NCBI GenBank assembly: GCA_027475525.1
Contig: JAMWFC010000082.1
Coordinates: forward strand, 744,001-808,000
Source of the DNA: Macrolepiota albuminosa
Lineage: Eukaryota; Basidiomycota; Agaricomycetes; Agaricales; Agaricaceae
Length of the DNA stretch: 64,000 nucleotides
Direction of reading: 5' to 3'
Shown in pieces: positions 63,204-64,000 of the stretch. The translations under genes were made by a program, and so were the position numbers. The notes below the pieces were generated by a model that saw nothing but the letters and a program-made list of their open reading frames with translations, searched no databases and had not been told where the DNA came from. Numbering within the stretch: position 1 is the stretch's first letter; every line of letters begins with the position of its first letter.

Positions 63204-64000
63204 TCATTGCTCCTCTTCTTCATCCGGAGTGCTCTCATCATTGTCCACCAACTCAGTCTCTTCCAGCTCTTGAAGTTTGGCAGTGTCAATGTCTAGCGCT
63301 GGCAAAGGTAGTGGAATATGTTCACGTGCTAAGTAGGGAATGAGCCGGAACGCCGCTACCGGCCAATGCAACACTGAGCCATCCAACTCGCAGAGTACGT
63401 AGGCGCCTCCCCTATTGCAGGAAACTACTATGAGGGGTCCTAGATATTGGGGTTGCATCTTTTTGTTGTGGGTGACTTTGATTTTTGAGTTGCGCATTAG
63501 TACTAAGACGCCAGTTGTAAAGTTGTAGTCTCGGATGGTAGCGCTATGCTCACTCTCAAATCGCAATGCGGCCTGTCATCTAGCTTGAAATACCACCTTG
63601 TGTAGGCACTTTAGATCCTCCATGCATCGTTGTAAGTCAATAGCGTGCCTAGCAATCAGATCGGTAGAGGACAGGATTGAGTTAAGCGGGGGTTGTAAGT
63701 ACGTTGCTTCCACAACATCTGCTGGGAGCAGGGAATGGGTGCCAGTCGCTGCGTAGTAAGGAGAACAGCCCATCCTCTTCTGTACAGTAACTCGTTCAGA
63801 CCAAAAGACTGAATAAGTTGCTTCACTCCAGCGACTTTCGTCACTGTCTACCGCTTTGAACAGCGCCTTTTGTATGTCAAAATGCGGCCTTTCCACTATA
63901 CCATTAGCGTGTTTGTTGTATCCTGAGACTCAAATATACTGTATGTTGTATTTCTTAGCGAGGTAGGTAAGCACCTTAACTATTGGCGCTCCGTTGTCTG
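63204..64000 (-). pseudogene. Gypsy-C Pol, integrase C-terminal part
   Basis: Closely similar to Gypsy-1: SGYNKHANGIVERPHF with the catalytic Glu, FKAVDSDESRWSEATYSVFW, LRFESEHSATIRDYNF, and GPLIVVSCNRGGAYVLCELD, ending in an acidic tail before 63204. In-frame TGA codons near 63930 and 63570 replace Arg codons of Gypsy-1 (CGA to TGA). The rest of pol is beyond the right edge. Confidence 0.9.

Larger units (their letters stand above)
57399..64000 (-). mobile_element. Gypsy-C, diverged relative of Gypsy-1, runs off the right edge
   Basis: Minus-strand element: 3' LTR at 57399-58469, polypurine tract and hairpin at 58470-58503, accessory genes on plus (58614-63010), and the end of pol on minus (63204-64000 and beyond). 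Gene order and orientation equal Gypsy-1, with an extra accessory block. Pol is closely similar to that of Gypsy-1 but has in-frame stops, so this copy is inactive. Confidence 0.9.

Noticed and set aside
1..64000. CRISPR arrays, prophages or bacterial operons
   Set aside because: No regularly spaced repeats with unique spacers and no ribosome-binding-site operon structure. Introns and element types are fungal.

Overview
The window looks like an agaric-type basidiomycete (mushroom-forming fungus). Evidence: host genes carry many GT-AG introns of about 50 nt, there is a DUF6699 gene (a domain I know mainly from Agaricomycetes), a secreted aryl-alcohol-oxidase-like GMC oxidoreductase, a KDZ-transposase remnant, and heavy retrotransposon load. 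Roughly three quarters of the window is transposable-element DNA; a host-gene island lies at about 22.9-40.3 kb.

Layout. 1-21.6 kb is a nest of elements. A minus-strand zinc-finger/Gag-like repetitive-element gene (19950-21600) was hit by a Ty1/copia element (copia A), which was then hit by a complete 11.58-kb Ty3/Gypsy element (Gypsy-1, 1213-12790, 948-bp LTRs that look identical, CCAG target duplication) and by a decayed DIRS-like tyrosine-recombinase retroelement (about 14370-19405). Then come a KDZ transposase fragment (22.1-22.5 kb), the GMC oxidoreductase (23.4-25.6 kb, minus), two intron-containing tRNA-Glu genes (UUC and CUC anticodons, 26.1-26.3 kb), a large Q/N-rich RING-finger gene (27.0-30.7 kb, minus), about 4 kb with no recognisable gene, a DUF6699 gene with many small exons (34.7-37.1 kb, minus) and NOP58, the box C/D snoRNP core protein (38.5-40.3 kb, plus, five exons). 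From 41.5 kb to the end is a second element block: copia D (minus), a solo LTR inside it, Gypsy-B (minus, decayed), AT-rich repeats, and Gypsy-C (57399 to beyond the right edge, minus), a diverged relative of Gypsy-1.

Most interesting observation. Gypsy-1 and Gypsy-C both carry, antisense to gag-pol and next to the 3' LTR, a spliced gene for a nuclear-looking protein with a conserved six-cysteine cluster (C-x2-C-x8-C-x8-C-x2-C-x6-C, close to the fungal Zn2Cys6 pattern), coiled coils and basic NLS-like stretches. A 58-codon exon and the intron just before the first cysteine are conserved between the two. Gypsy-1 is also saturated in coding, noncoding and LTR DNA with the hexamer TTRSCG/CGSYAA (about 22 in the 948-bp LTR against about 2 expected). 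I infer, without proof, an element-encoded DNA-binding protein with binding sites spread over its own element, comparable in concept to plant VANDAL/VANC anti-silencing systems.

Caution on the assembly. Nine tandem duplications with an offset of exactly 77 bp occur in unrelated sequences across the window. This is the expected signature of de Bruijn contigs with k=77 joined without merging their overlap. Four of them break the Gypsy-1 reading frames, so those frameshifts should not be read as biology without long reads.
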